This document shows, in pieces, positions 1 to 8,134 of a stretch of 21,174 bases of DNA. A program made the position numbers and the translations under genes. The stretch's first letter is position 1; the number at the start of each line of letters is the position of its first letter. Below the pieces are notes generated by a model. The model was given only the letters and a program-made list of their open reading frames with translations, was not told the DNA's origin and searched no databases. Source of the DNA: a virus; the IMG/VR virus record IMGVR_UViG_3300010430_000525, positions 1 through 21,174 of that record. One strand, 5' to 3'.

Positions 1-692
1 GCCAGGTCGTCGAAGGTCTGGACCTCGACGCGGACGTAGCGGATCTGGTTCGCCTCGCCGAAGTTCGCGCCCTTCGTCTCCGCCGGGACGGTCTCGAAGA
101 CCCAGCCGTTGAGGACCGTCGTCTCGAGGTTCGTGATGACGATGTAGGAGAGCCCGCGATAGGCCGGGAGCGGATCCAGGTCGGGGTGAGTCGCCAGGAA
201 GGCCGAGACCGCCTGGGTCTCGCTTCCCTTGTGGAGCCGGACGCGGCCCAGGAAGCCGCCGCCCTGGTCCTTGCCGCCGAAGAGGTCGGGCTTGTCGACG
301 TCCCAGAACTCCTGGGGGATCCCGCCGGCCTCGGTGTCCATGTCGAAGACCTTCTCGTCGCCGATGTAGATCGCCGTGATCCCGACGCTCTCGCCCTTGA
401 ATAGCGCGTATTGCATCGAGAGCTCGTAGGTGTAGCCGATGACCTCGTCGCGCTTGAAGACGATCCCGGTCGTCGTGGTCCGCTCGACCGCGACGAAGTC
501 GCCGTACCAGATACAGTTCGGAGCGTCACAACGGACCGTTCCGCCGGTGATGATCGGAACGGGCCGGCCCTCGGTCGCGGTCGGGATGTTGAAGTCGCCG
601 ATCCCGCTCGGGGTCTGCGAGGGGAGCCTCTCGCGGAAGTAGTCCGTGAGGAGGAACGAGACGACCCACATGATGAGCTGGGGCCAGATCAT
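1..692 (-). CDS. Baseplate hub / tail tip protein (J-like or GTA megatron-like), N-terminal part
   Basis: The frame is open from an ATG at 692 to the left edge (about 230 codons), so the gene is truncated by the window and is not shown to be broken. The start directly abuts the stop of the upstream hub gene. Visible features are a short hydrophobic N-terminal stretch (MIWPQLIMWVVSFLL), then PTATEGRPVPIITGG, and near the end LPAYRGLSYIVI followed by a hydrophobic strand. The pattern of a Pro-Ala-Tyr-Arg-Gly turn before a beta strand is familiar from the N-terminal hub domain of large central tail proteins, including the gene transfer agent megatron and lambda J-type proteins. Such proteins cap the tail tube, carry the receptor-binding or fibre-docking parts, and take part in DNA ejection. 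Position after the tape measure, distal tail protein and four-Cys hub supports the call. The rest of the protein lies outside the window, so the receptor-binding part cannot be judged. Confidence 0.72.
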   Translation of the reverse strand, partial: MIWPQLIMWVVSFLLTDYFRERLPSQTPSGIGDFNIPTATEGRPVPIITGGTVRCDAPNCIWYGDFVAVERTTTTGIVFKRDEVIGYTYELSMQYALFKGESVGITAIYIGDEKVFDMDTEAGGIPQEFWDVDKPDLFGGKDQGGGFLGRVRLHKGSETQAVSAFLATHPDLDPLPAYRGLSYIVITNLETTVLNGWVFETVPAETKGANFGEANQIRYVRVEVQTFDDL

Positions 693-1607
693 CTACCCAG
701 GCCCCGCGAACGGGTTGACCGACTTCCTCGAGCCCTTCGGGAGCTCGGTGTTCGCCGGGTCGATGATCGGGATGTAGGCGTAGCCCTGGAAGTTGATCGC
801 GTTGTTGAACTTGCGCTGGCAGATGTCCAGGGTGAGCCGGCAGCCGGCGAAGACGGTCGCGCCCTGGCCGGCCGTGAAGTCGCGGAACGGGATCGGGATC
901 CGGACCGTGTCGGGATCCCCGCCGACGTCGCCCTCGATGATGTCGCGGACCTCGCCGGCCCCGGTCTTGATGTAGCCGCCCTGGAAGTAGGTGTCGAGCT
1001 CGGCGGACGTCAAGGATCCAGGCGGGCCGCCCTGGACGGAGTCGATCGTGACGGCCTCGAGGCGGAGGTTCGGGAACGTGATCTCGAGACCGTCTGGGGA
1101 GATCGCGCTGGCGGTCGCCAGGAACCGGAAGTCGTCCTGGGCGAGATTGCATCCTGGCGACTCGAAGAGGAAGGCGTTGCACTGGAACGAGAACGTGTCG
1201 CGCGGCGTCGTCTCGGTTCCCTTCGTGATCGGCTCCAGGAGGAGCTCCACGTTGTCGCCCGAATACTCGAGGGAGACGATCTGGCCCTTCCAGGCGATCT
1301 GGACCTCCTCGGCCGGGTCGTCCGCGTGGAATCGCTGGATCGTCGCCGTCGTGACGTTCGACGTGAGCCGGCCCTGGTAGAGGACCGCGACCGGCCAGTC
1401 GTTCGGCGCGGTCATCCGGACATTATTGTCGTCTTGATCCTTCGATTGTGACCAGGCGCTCCGCGTGTAGGCGAGCGGCTCGTAGGTCGTCGCGCCGATC
1501 GAGATCGGGGCGATCGTGTTCGAGTAGAAGAAGTTCTCGAAGCCGTTCGAGAAGGTGAGGAGCTCGATCGGGGAGCCGTCTCCAGTTTCAAAGGCGTCGA
1601 ACGTCAT
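693..1607 (-). CDS. Tail hub protein, phage BR0599 / DUF2163 family (lambda gpL-like role)
   Basis: A 304-aa protein. Its ATG overlaps the previous stop as ATGA, with GGAG about 10 nt upstream. The C-terminal signature, CRLTLDICQRKFNNAINFQG followed by IPIIDPAN, is characteristic of BR0599/DUF2163 tail proteins. Exactly four cysteines are present, at about residues 143, 153, 256 and 263. In lambda gpL, and I believe in the related gene transfer agent hub, conserved cysteines hold an iron-sulfur cluster in the tail tip; the same role here is inference. The protein should sit between the distal tail ring and the central hub encoded just downstream. No NlpC/P60-type peptidase gene separates it from the large hub gene, unlike lambda K or the gene transfer agent cluster. 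Family call is confident; metal binding is less so. Confidence 0.8.
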   Translation of the reverse strand: MTFDAFETGDGSPIELLTFSNGFENFFYSNTIAPISIGATTYEPLAYTRSAWSQSKDQDDNNVRMTAPNDWPVAVLYQGRLTSNVTTATIQRFHADDPAEEVQIAWKGQIVSLEYSGDNVELLLEPITKGTETTPRDTFSFQCNAFLFESPGCNLAQDDFRFLATASAISPDGLEITFPNLRLEAVTIDSVQGGPPGSLTSAELDTYFQGGYIKTGAGEVRDIIEGDVGGDPDTVRIPIPFRDFTAGQGATVFAGCRLTLDICQRKFNNAINFQGYAYIPIIDPANTELPKGSRKSVNPFAGPG

Positions 1608-3295
1608 GTCGTAATCACTCCGGAGGTCTGGAAGCGGAGCTCGGAGATCCCGAGCCGAAGGTGTCGGAAGGTCGCCGAGTCGCCCTCGAGTCTAACCTGA
1701 TACAACCAGGAGATCTTCACGTCCGCGAGCGGGACGGTCCCCGCGCCGGCGATGACCGAGTCGAGCGTGACGGTCTCGGTCGGGCCGGCGTCGATGACGG
1801 AGTTGATCCTCCGGTAGTAGGTCCCCGCGGACGCGCCGCTGGAGATGACGATCTTGAGATCCCGACGAGGCGCGGAGATCGGGACCTCGGTGAGGCCGAC
1901 GTTGACGATCGACATCGTGTTCCCGCCCAGGGTGAAGTCGACGCCCAGGATGAGATCCTCGAAGTCGGTCGGGACGTAGAACGAGCCCCAGGATCCGCGG
2001 ATGTAATACAGGAATTGACGCCAGGCGAACTGGTCGGCCAGGCTCTCACAATGGACCAGGACGGGCAGCCGCGGCCGGGCGAGGGGTTCGGTCCGCCGGC
2101 TGGCGATGTCGCCGGGACGATTGTCCAGGACGTCCAGGCGTTGCGCGAGCTGGCCGGCGCGGTTCGAGCCGTCGAAGAAGCTCGGCTCGATGATGATCGG
2201 GAGGCCGTCGATGTGATGCGTGTCGAAGTAGGCCATGTTGAGCGCCCCGATGTCGAGGTACTCGATGATATTGAACGAGAGGGTCAGATCCTCGGCGTTG
2301 ATCGCGAAGGTCGACGTCGCGCCCCTGGCTCTCAAGAAGCCGTACTTGATCGGCATCCCTTGAGATCCGAGCGGGAGCTCGATCCCGATCGCCGACTCGA
2401 GCGTGACCTGGGTCGGCGTGAAGGAGCTCACGGTGATCGCCTCCGAGGCGACGCCCGCCGGCGTGACGAACGAGATCTCGGTCGCGTCCGCGATCTCCAT
2501 GTCGAGGGTCGAGATCTGGATGACCGTGTCGAGCGCCGTCGCCGGCGCGGTGATCTCGCGGGCCTCGAACCAGAGCTGGATCCCGACGCGAAGGAAGCCG
2601 GCCGCGTGGATGACGTTGAGCTGGCGGGTCCGCTCGACCTGGTTCGTGAATCGCTGGAGGAGCTTGATCTCGGAGCGCGGGACCTGGCGGACTTCCATGA
2701 CTTGCTCGGTCCCGTTGATCGAGATCATCCGGTCGGTGATCCAGGTGATCTTCTCCGAGATCGGCTTCTGGGGGAGCGTGTCGAAGATGATGAGCCGGCG
2801 GCCGGTGAAGAGGACCGGGATGTCGATCCCGTTGACCGTGAAGATGACGTCGTCGTTGATGACCGCGTCGCCGGTCGTCGTGACCTGGAAGGTGACGATG
2901 ACGGACGAGTAGGCCTCGATCGTAGCCGAGAGCGGCGGCGAGAGAACCGTGAGCCCTGGGATCGCCGAGACGTCGATCGCCGTGAGATCGACCGCGAACC
3001 GTTGCGTGTTGTGGAGCGTGACCTCGCGGGTCTTCGTCGCGGTGATGTTGCCGAACTCGACCGGGACCGGCGAGACCCAGGTCGTCCCGACGTACCAGGC
3101 CTCGAAGTTCGAGCCGATCCCCGGAGCCGAGTATTCCTCGAGCGTGATGACCGTCGCCCGCTCGAAGGTGAGCGAGGCCGCGTCGTCGAAGTCCGCGATC
3201 GTTCCCTGGAGCGGCCCGGTCGGGAGGACCGGGAACTGGGGATTCCCTGGCGAGTATTCCAGGACCCCAAAAGTGAACGCGCCCTTGTCCGCCAT
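1604..3295 (-). CDS. Distal tail-like protein with N-terminal Ig-like domain
   Basis: A 563-aa protein with ATG start two bases after the stop of the preceding gene. Three regions can be told apart. Residues about 80-168 look like a beta-sandwich of the ASH/abnormal-spindle type, with LHNTQRFAVDL, then alternating strands, ending VLFTGRR. Residues about 176-207 carry PISEKITWITDRMI and NGTEQVMEVRQVPR, a motif typical of proteobacterial siphovirus distal tail proteins. The C-terminal third has RGSWGSFYVPTDFEDLIL and a series of short strands also usual in this protein type. It lies two genes before the four-Cys hub-plus-megatron junction, the slot of lambda M or the gene transfer agent distal tail protein. 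It is much longer than a simple distal tail protein of about 210 aa. The likely role is the ring linking tail tube and tip; this is inferred from motif and position. Confidence 0.6.
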   Translation of the reverse strand: MADKGAFTFGVLEYSPGNPQFPVLPTGPLQGTIADFDDAASLTFERATVITLEEYSAPGIGSNFEAWYVGTTWVSPVPVEFGNITATKTREVTLHNTQRFAVDLTAIDVSAIPGLTVLSPPLSATIEAYSSVIVTFQVTTTGDAVINDDVIFTVNGIDIPVLFTGRRLIIFDTLPQKPISEKITWITDRMISINGTEQVMEVRQVPRSEIKLLQRFTNQVERTRQLNVIHAAGFLRVGIQLWFEAREITAPATALDTVIQISTLDMEIADATEISFVTPAGVASEAITVSSFTPTQVTLESAIGIELPLGSQGMPIKYGFLRARGATSTFAINAEDLTLSFNIIEYLDIGALNMAYFDTHHIDGLPIIIEPSFFDGSNRAGQLAQRLDVLDNRPGDIASRRTEPLARPRLPVLVHCESLADQFAWRQFLYYIRGSWGSFYVPTDFEDLILGVDFTLGGNTMSIVNVGLTEVPISAPRRDLKIVISSGASAGTYYRRINSVIDAGPTETVTLDSVIAGAGTVPLADVKISWLYQVRLEGDSATFRHLRLGISELRFQTSGVITT

Positions 3296-3297
3296 GA

Positions 3298-4530
3298 CTA
3301 GCTCGCGTCGGCCGTGATCTTCTTGTAGGCGAGCCCCTCATATCCCGAGTAGCCCTCGTTGTCGAGGGTGTTCTGGCTGTCCTTGTTCATCATAGGGAAG
3401 ACGACGTAGGTGTCCGAGCCGACGAGGATCTCTTGCTCCGGGTCGAGCGACTTCATGTTCACGCGGAAGACGTCCGGGATCTGGGCGACCGGGGCCAGGC
3501 GTCGATCGCTCTCGAAGTCGACGGTCGCGCCGACGAAGATCGGGATGAGCGGGACGGAGTTCGCCGTGAAGGTCGGCTCGCAAGCCCAGAGACTCGCGCC
3601 GAGCCCGTTCGAGTAGCCCGAGCAATTCGCGACGCCGAAGAGGACCGAGTCGTCGCCGGCGTTGACGTCGCCGATCGCCTTCGTCGTTGCGCCTGGGGTG
3701 CTCATGTTGCCGCTCGTCTGTTGCTTCCTCGAGCCCGAGTCGCCGTTCCCCTGGATGCTCAAGTTGAAGTACCAGTCGTAACCGAGCGCGCCGATCCCTG
3801 GCATATAGAGCAACAAGCCGCGGCTCCTCATGTTCTCGCCCGAGAACTGGAGGTTGTCCTTGTTGTCGGCCATGAACGGGAGGCGGTGGCTCGAGCTGTA
3901 GGGCTGGTGCTCGATGTTGTTCGAGTTCGTCGTGAAGGCCGCGCCGGGAAGATCGTCCGGGTCCAGGTAGGCCCAACAATGGCCGGTCGTGTATTGCGAG
4001 AGCGGCGAGAGATCCGGGTGGAGCGGCGTGAGCATCCCGACGTGAAAGTGTCGATACTGGCGCGAGTTGACCTTGAGGACGACGTGGAGATACTCGGCCG
4101 ACGCGCCGCCGAAGAGCCAGTACGAGTCGTAAGGGCCGACGACCGTGTTGAGCATCTGATGGCCGACGCCCTGGATGTTGCCGGGGTCGTTGTAGGGCTG
4201 GGAGGCGACCGACGGGTAGTTCATCGGGTTCCCTGGCTGGTCGTAGGTCTCCTGGCCGGTGTTGACGTCGTCGCCCGTGAAGATGAAGAGCGTCTTCGCG
4301 GTCGTCGCCGGGAACCAGAACGGCGGGGCCTCGGTCCCGACTCCGCCCCTCGAGAAGAGGTAGTTGAAGTTCGGATGAGCGCCCGCTCCCTCGACCGGGG
4401 TCTGTTGCGTCCAGTTGAGCCCGCCCGAGACGAAGGAGTCGGTGAGGAACGGCGCGACGATGTCGTTCATGAAGTCGGCCATGTCGTCGTCGCCTGGCTC
4501 GAAGCCTCCGGTGTCTGTTCTGAATGGCAT
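3298..4530 (-). CDS. Putative tail-associated virion structural protein (unknown)
   Basis: A 410-aa protein with ATG at 4530 and a strong AGGAG 9 nt upstream; its stop lies two bases before the next start. No named domain is recognised. The sequence is rich in Gly, Asn, Tyr and aromatic residues, with low Lys, as in beta-rich virion proteins. Segments such as DSYWLFGGASAEYLHVVLKV, YRHFHVGML and the C-terminal VVFPMMNK followed by GYEGLAYKK resemble a family of structural proteins I associate with proteobacterial siphovirus tails, often encoded beside a partner like the preceding 451-aa gene. It sits between the tape measure and the distal-tail-like gene, suggesting a tail-tip component. The function is not known and could equally be a side fibre or decoration. 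Confidence 0.5.
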   Translation of the reverse strand: MPFRTDTGGFEPGDDDMADFMNDIVAPFLTDSFVSGGLNWTQQTPVEGAGAHPNFNYLFSRGGVGTEAPPFWFPATTAKTLFIFTGDDVNTGQETYDQPGNPMNYPSVASQPYNDPGNIQGVGHQMLNTVVGPYDSYWLFGGASAEYLHVVLKVNSRQYRHFHVGMLTPLHPDLSPLSQYTTGHCWAYLDPDDLPGAAFTTNSNNIEHQPYSSSHRLPFMADNKDNLQFSGENMRSRGLLLYMPGIGALGYDWYFNLSIQGNGDSGSRKQQTSGNMSTPGATTKAIGDVNAGDDSVLFGVANCSGYSNGLGASLWACEPTFTANSVPLIPIFVGATVDFESDRRLAPVAQIPDVFRVNMKSLDPEQEILVGSDTYVVFPMMNKDSQNTLDNEGYSGYEGLAYKKITADAS

Positions 4531-4542
4531 CTTGTCGAGCTC

Positions 4543-5898
4543 CTATAGTTTTTCCATCGCGACCCAGCGCCAGATGTCGGCGGTGTTCGTGTCGTTGAAG
4601 GTGAGGTAGCGGCGGCCGTCGAACGTGATGAGCTCGTCGAAGGCGTCCAGGCCGCGGCCGTGGACTTGCGAGTAGCCGTCGATGAGGCCGATCACTTCCA
4701 CGTCGCCGGGCTGGTTCTCGACGATGAAGCACTGGGCCGGGAAGGCGAGCCGGTTCCCTGGTCCCATCGGGGCCGGGGCCTGGGGGAAGAGCGTCGAGGC
4801 CGACGTCTGGAACCACTCGGGGTCGGACATCGCGCCGGCCCCTGGGTTCGGGTTGAGACTCCAGGGATCCATCGCGGAGGCCGGGGCCAGGGATCCAGCC
4901 GGGACCGGGGCGTCGTTGAAGCTCCAGTTCGAGCCGATCCCGAACCCGGAGATCGGCCAGAGCTGGCTCGCCTGGTCCTCCGCGCCGGAGTTGTTCGTGA
5001 GCGCGATCCCCTCCCAGGCCGGGCTCGAGTTGTCCCGATACTGGACCGGGCCGAGCTGGCCGGCGATCGTGTACGAGTTGAGGTTGACGATCCCCGAGTT
5101 CGTCGTCGACCGGCTCGTGTTGAAGGCCTGGATCGAGCGCGACTGGCCGAAGCAAACGGCCGGGAAGGGATAGTTGAGGTCCGAGTTCGTGAACGGGACG
5201 AAGAGGCCGAGGCCGCCGTATTGCTTGAAGGTCCCGTCCGTGACCATGAAGTTGAGCCGGCGCTCCGTGACCGAGGCGTAGAGGATCGGATCCTCGGACG
5301 GGCAGCCCATGAACATCTCGTTGTCGGGCGGCGCTCCTGGCTGGGTGAGGAAGGTGTTCCCGTTGTCGAACGAGGTCGCCGTCATGAGCTGGAAGCCGTC
5401 GTTCGCGCCCGAGAGGATCATGTCGAGCCCGATCGTCGGGGCGTTCGTCGCCTTGACGCTCGAGGCGATCCACTCGTAGTCGGTCGTGAGGTCGACGAAG
5501 GTGTCCCGGTCGGCCGTCCACTGGGCCGCCTGGGTCGTGAGATTGACCTGGAGGAGATCGTCGCCGATCCCCGAGGCGTTCGTCGTGGCGACGTCGGTCG
5601 TCCCAGGGAGCGACGTGTAGATCCCGCAGGAGGTGATCTTGACCTCGGTGACGTCGTCGCCGGCGATCGCAACCACGACCCCGCGGGCGACGATCGAGAC
5701 GCCGTTGATCGAGACCGCGGTCCCGCCGACGATGTCGAAGGTCTCGCCGACGACGTAGCCCGAGCCGTTGTTCGCGCCGACCGAGTCGAGCGAGAGGACG
5801 TTCGGATTCTCGACGAGCTCCCGGAGGACCTCCCCGACTACGATCCGGCCGTCGGCGGTGACGCCGTCGGCTATTAGAGCTTGTTCGAGCCAGGACAT
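4543..5898 (-). CDS. Putative tail-associated virion structural protein with Gly-rich beta module (unknown)
   Basis: A 451-aa protein whose ATG follows the tape measure stop by one base; GGGAG lies about 6-8 nt upstream inside the end of that gene. Residues 1-40 are helical-looking (LEQALIADGV, VVGEVLRELVEN). Residues about 44-120 form a Gly-rich module, GSGYVVGETFDIVGGT, then DDVTEVKITSCGIYTSLPG and GIGDDLLQVNLTT. A related module occurs in the 230-aa gene at 16839-17531. The remainder (FVPFTNSDLNYPFPAVCFGQ, RRLNFMVTDGTFKQYGGLG, C-terminal FDGRRYLTFNDTN) resembles structural proteins seen next to the 410-aa type partner. The Gly-rich module is common in phage fibre and decoration proteins. 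Role in the tail is inferred from position between tape measure and distal tail gene. Confidence 0.52.
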   Translation of the reverse strand: MSWLEQALIADGVTADGRIVVGEVLRELVENPNVLSLDSVGANNGSGYVVGETFDIVGGTAVSINGVSIVARGVVVAIAGDDVTEVKITSCGIYTSLPGTTDVATTNASGIGDDLLQVNLTTQAAQWTADRDTFVDLTTDYEWIASSVKATNAPTIGLDMILSGANDGFQLMTATSFDNGNTFLTQPGAPPDNEMFMGCPSEDPILYASVTERRLNFMVTDGTFKQYGGLGLFVPFTNSDLNYPFPAVCFGQSRSIQAFNTSRSTTNSGIVNLNSYTIAGQLGPVQYRDNSSPAWEGIALTNNSGAEDQASQLWPISGFGIGSNWSFNDAPVPAGSLAPASAMDPWSLNPNPGAGAMSDPEWFQTSASTLFPQAPAPMGPGNRLAFPAQCFIVENQPGDVEVIGLIDGYSQVHGRGLDAFDELITFDGRRYLTFNDTNTADIWRWVAMEKL

Positions 5899-5899
5899 C

Positions 5900-8134
5900 C
5901 TATACTCCCAGCGCGGCCCGGAACGAGGTCCGCTTCGCGCTTATTCGATTGAGGAGGACCTTGTCGCCCTCCCCGGAATTGAAGGCCCCGGTGATCTCCG
6001 AGGAGTCGATGGCGTTGACCACGTTGACGACGGGCGGAGCCTGGGCTTCTTGTGCGATGTTGACGTTCGGCGTGATCGCTCCCGCCCCTGGAGGCGTGAA
6101 GATCTCCGGACCTCGTTCGCCGACCAGGATCGGCCGGCCGCCGGATACCTGGCCGCCGGCCTGGAAGCCGCCGCCGAAGAGCCCGCCGATGAACTGGAGG
6201 AAGCCGCCAGCGCCGCCGCCACTGTTCGAGCCGAACGACTGGAGGATCTGGAAGATCTCCGCCGCCAGGGCGTCCGCCGCGAGTTGTTGGAGGATCTTCG
6301 CGAACCGGAGAGGGAGCTCGTCCAGGCCTTCGGCCAGGGGATCCGCCAGGAGGCCCGAGAGCTCGCGCTGGGCCGATGCTCCGACCGACTCGAAGAAGCC
6401 CGTGAGGGTGTCCTCCTGTTTGCGGAGCTTCTCGGTCTCGTTGAGGAGCTCCTCGGTGAGCGCGCCGATCGCTTCGGCTTGTTCGACCGTAGCGCCGGCG
6501 GCCAGGGCTCGGAGCTCGGCGTTGATCCCGAGCGCCTCGTTGTTCGCGCCGAGGAGAAGGATCTCGTCCTCGAGGGCCTTGATCTGGTCGTCGAAGGACT
6601 CCTTGAGCTTGCCGGCTTCGATCTCCTCGTTGAAGGCCCGGATCGACTCGAGGGCGTCGCCGCCCAGGAGGAGGAAGGCCTCGCGGAGTTCCATGACTTC
6701 CTCGGTCGGGGCGAGCTCGCCGAAGATCTGCTCGGCCGCGGCCGCCAGGGCGATCTCGTCCTTGAAGATGGCGATCGCGCCCGCGGCTTCGTCGCCGAGT
6801 TCCTTCTGGAGCCGGAGGACCTCTTCCTGGTTCTCGAGGTTCGAGATGAAGTCGAGGACGGCGTCCGAGGCCTCCTGGAAATCCTCGGCCGAGACGGGCG
6901 GCTCGATGATTCCGCCGCCGCCTTCCGCGCCGCCGCCGCCGCCAGCCGCGAAGGCGATGTCGCGAGAGCCCGCGCTCCAGAGCTCGACGAGGGCCTCGAT
7001 CGTCTCCGAGGTCTCGCCGACGAGCGTCTCCTTGAGCTGGGTGAAGTTCCCGACGACGTTGTCGAACTGGCGGCGATCCAGGTCGTCGAAGATCTCGCCG
7101 GCGACGTCGAAGTTCCCGCGGAAGAATTGCTCGATCCCCGCGATCGACGCGCCGATCGTCTCGCCGACGAAGTTGAACGCCGTCGAGAGGACCGTCGTGA
7201 GGGAGGTCGCGAGGGCGTCGATGATCCGGATCGCGACCAGGGCGACGGACGTGAAGAGCACGAGCGCGCCGTTGACCTCGTCCTGGGGTTCGAGCGTCCC
7301 GGAGAGCGCCTTCCCGAGGTCGTCGATCGAGTCGGAGATGTCGACCAGGATCCCGGCCAGGCCGGCCCCGACCCCGGAGGTCTCGGAGAGCTGGCCGACG
7401 AACGAGATGAGCGAGTTGTTGATCGTCGTGAAGGCCTGGGAGATCGTGACCTCGGTGTTCGCGAATTGCTCCTCGATCCCCTCGCCGCCTTCCAGGATCG
7501 CGCGGAAGAACTCCTCCGAGGAGACCTTCCCCTCGACGACCAGGTTCCGGAGACGACCGACGGATCCGGCCGCCTCATCCAGGCCGCGGGCCGCCGCCTG
7601 GGCGAGAGGGAACGCGCCCTCGAGGATCGAGTTGAACTCCTCGGCCCGGACGACGCCGGAGGCGAACGACTGGGAGAGCTGGCGAAGAGCGCCGGCGGAT
7701 TCCGCCGCGCTGGATCCCTGGACCGCGAGCGCCTGGCCCGTGATCTCGGTGAGCTTGAAGAGCTCCTCCTGGGAGGCCCCGAGCTCGCCGGCGGCGATCG
7801 AGGCCCTCGAGTAGAGCTCGGTGACGCTCTCGAGAGGCGTCCGCGTGTCCTGGGCGATCTCGAAGAGACGGCCGGCCGCGAAGTTGAGCTCCTCCTGGGT
7901 GTCGGTGACGACGCGGAGCTGGTTCTGGAGGGTCTGGTAGGTGTTCGTGAGCTGGACGATCTCACGGATCGCCAGGGCCGCCGCGAAGGCCGTCGCGGCC
8001 TTTGCCGCCGCCTTGAACTGGCCCTGGACGTTCTTCGCCTTCGCGCCGATCCCGTCGAGGTCCTTCTTCGTTCGGGCCGCTCCTCGGCGGACCCCGGAGC
8101 CGTCCAGGACGACTCGGATGACGCGGTCGGTCAT
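5900..8134 (-). CDS. Tape measure protein
   Basis: A 744-aa protein, the longest complete one in the window. The ATG overlaps the chaperone GT stop as ATGA, with GGGAG about 9 nt upstream. The N terminus (VIRVVLDGSGVRRGAA, KDLDGIGAKAKN) and the stretch ELNFAAGRLFEIAQDTRTPL, ELYSRAS, LRQLSQSFASGVVRAEEF match the tape measure N-terminal domain (TIGR02675-like). The middle is long amphipathic helix and coiled coil (residues about 400-600), with an Ala/Gly-rich linker near residue 395. The C-terminal part is Gly-rich (FGGGFQAGGQVSGGRPILVG, ERGPEIFTPPG), a usual tape measure ending. These proteins fill the tail tube, set its length during assembly and leave it during DNA ejection. At about 1.5 angstrom per residue it would measure a tail near 110 nm. 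Position after the frameshifted chaperone genes is classic. Confidence 0.93.
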   Translation of the reverse strand: MTDRVIRVVLDGSGVRRGAARTKKDLDGIGAKAKNVQGQFKAAAKAATAFAAALAIREIVQLTNTYQTLQNQLRVVTDTQEELNFAAGRLFEIAQDTRTPLESVTELYSRASIAAGELGASQEELFKLTEITGQALAVQGSSAAESAGALRQLSQSFASGVVRAEEFNSILEGAFPLAQAAARGLDEAAGSVGRLRNLVVEGKVSSEEFFRAILEGGEGIEEQFANTEVTISQAFTTINNSLISFVGQLSETSGVGAGLAGILVDISDSIDDLGKALSGTLEPQDEVNGALVLFTSVALVAIRIIDALATSLTTVLSTAFNFVGETIGASIAGIEQFFRGNFDVAGEIFDDLDRRQFDNVVGNFTQLKETLVGETSETIEALVELWSAGSRDIAFAAGGGGGAEGGGGIIEPPVSAEDFQEASDAVLDFISNLENQEEVLRLQKELGDEAAGAIAIFKDEIALAAAAEQIFGELAPTEEVMELREAFLLLGGDALESIRAFNEEIEAGKLKESFDDQIKALEDEILLLGANNEALGINAELRALAAGATVEQAEAIGALTEELLNETEKLRKQEDTLTGFFESVGASAQRELSGLLADPLAEGLDELPLRFAKILQQLAADALAAEIFQILQSFGSNSGGGAGGFLQFIGGLFGGGFQAGGQVSGGRPILVGERGPEIFTPPGAGAITPNVNIAQEAQAPPVVNVVNAIDSSEITGAFNSGEGDKVLLNRISAKRTSFRAALGV

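Noticed and set aside
3338-5521. A 727-codon minus-strand open frame crossing two genes in another frame.
   Set aside because: Product is Arg/Pro/His-rich without structure-like pattern, and it overlaps two genes that have good ribosome binding sites and virion-like composition. Lack of stops is explained by high GC at codon ends.
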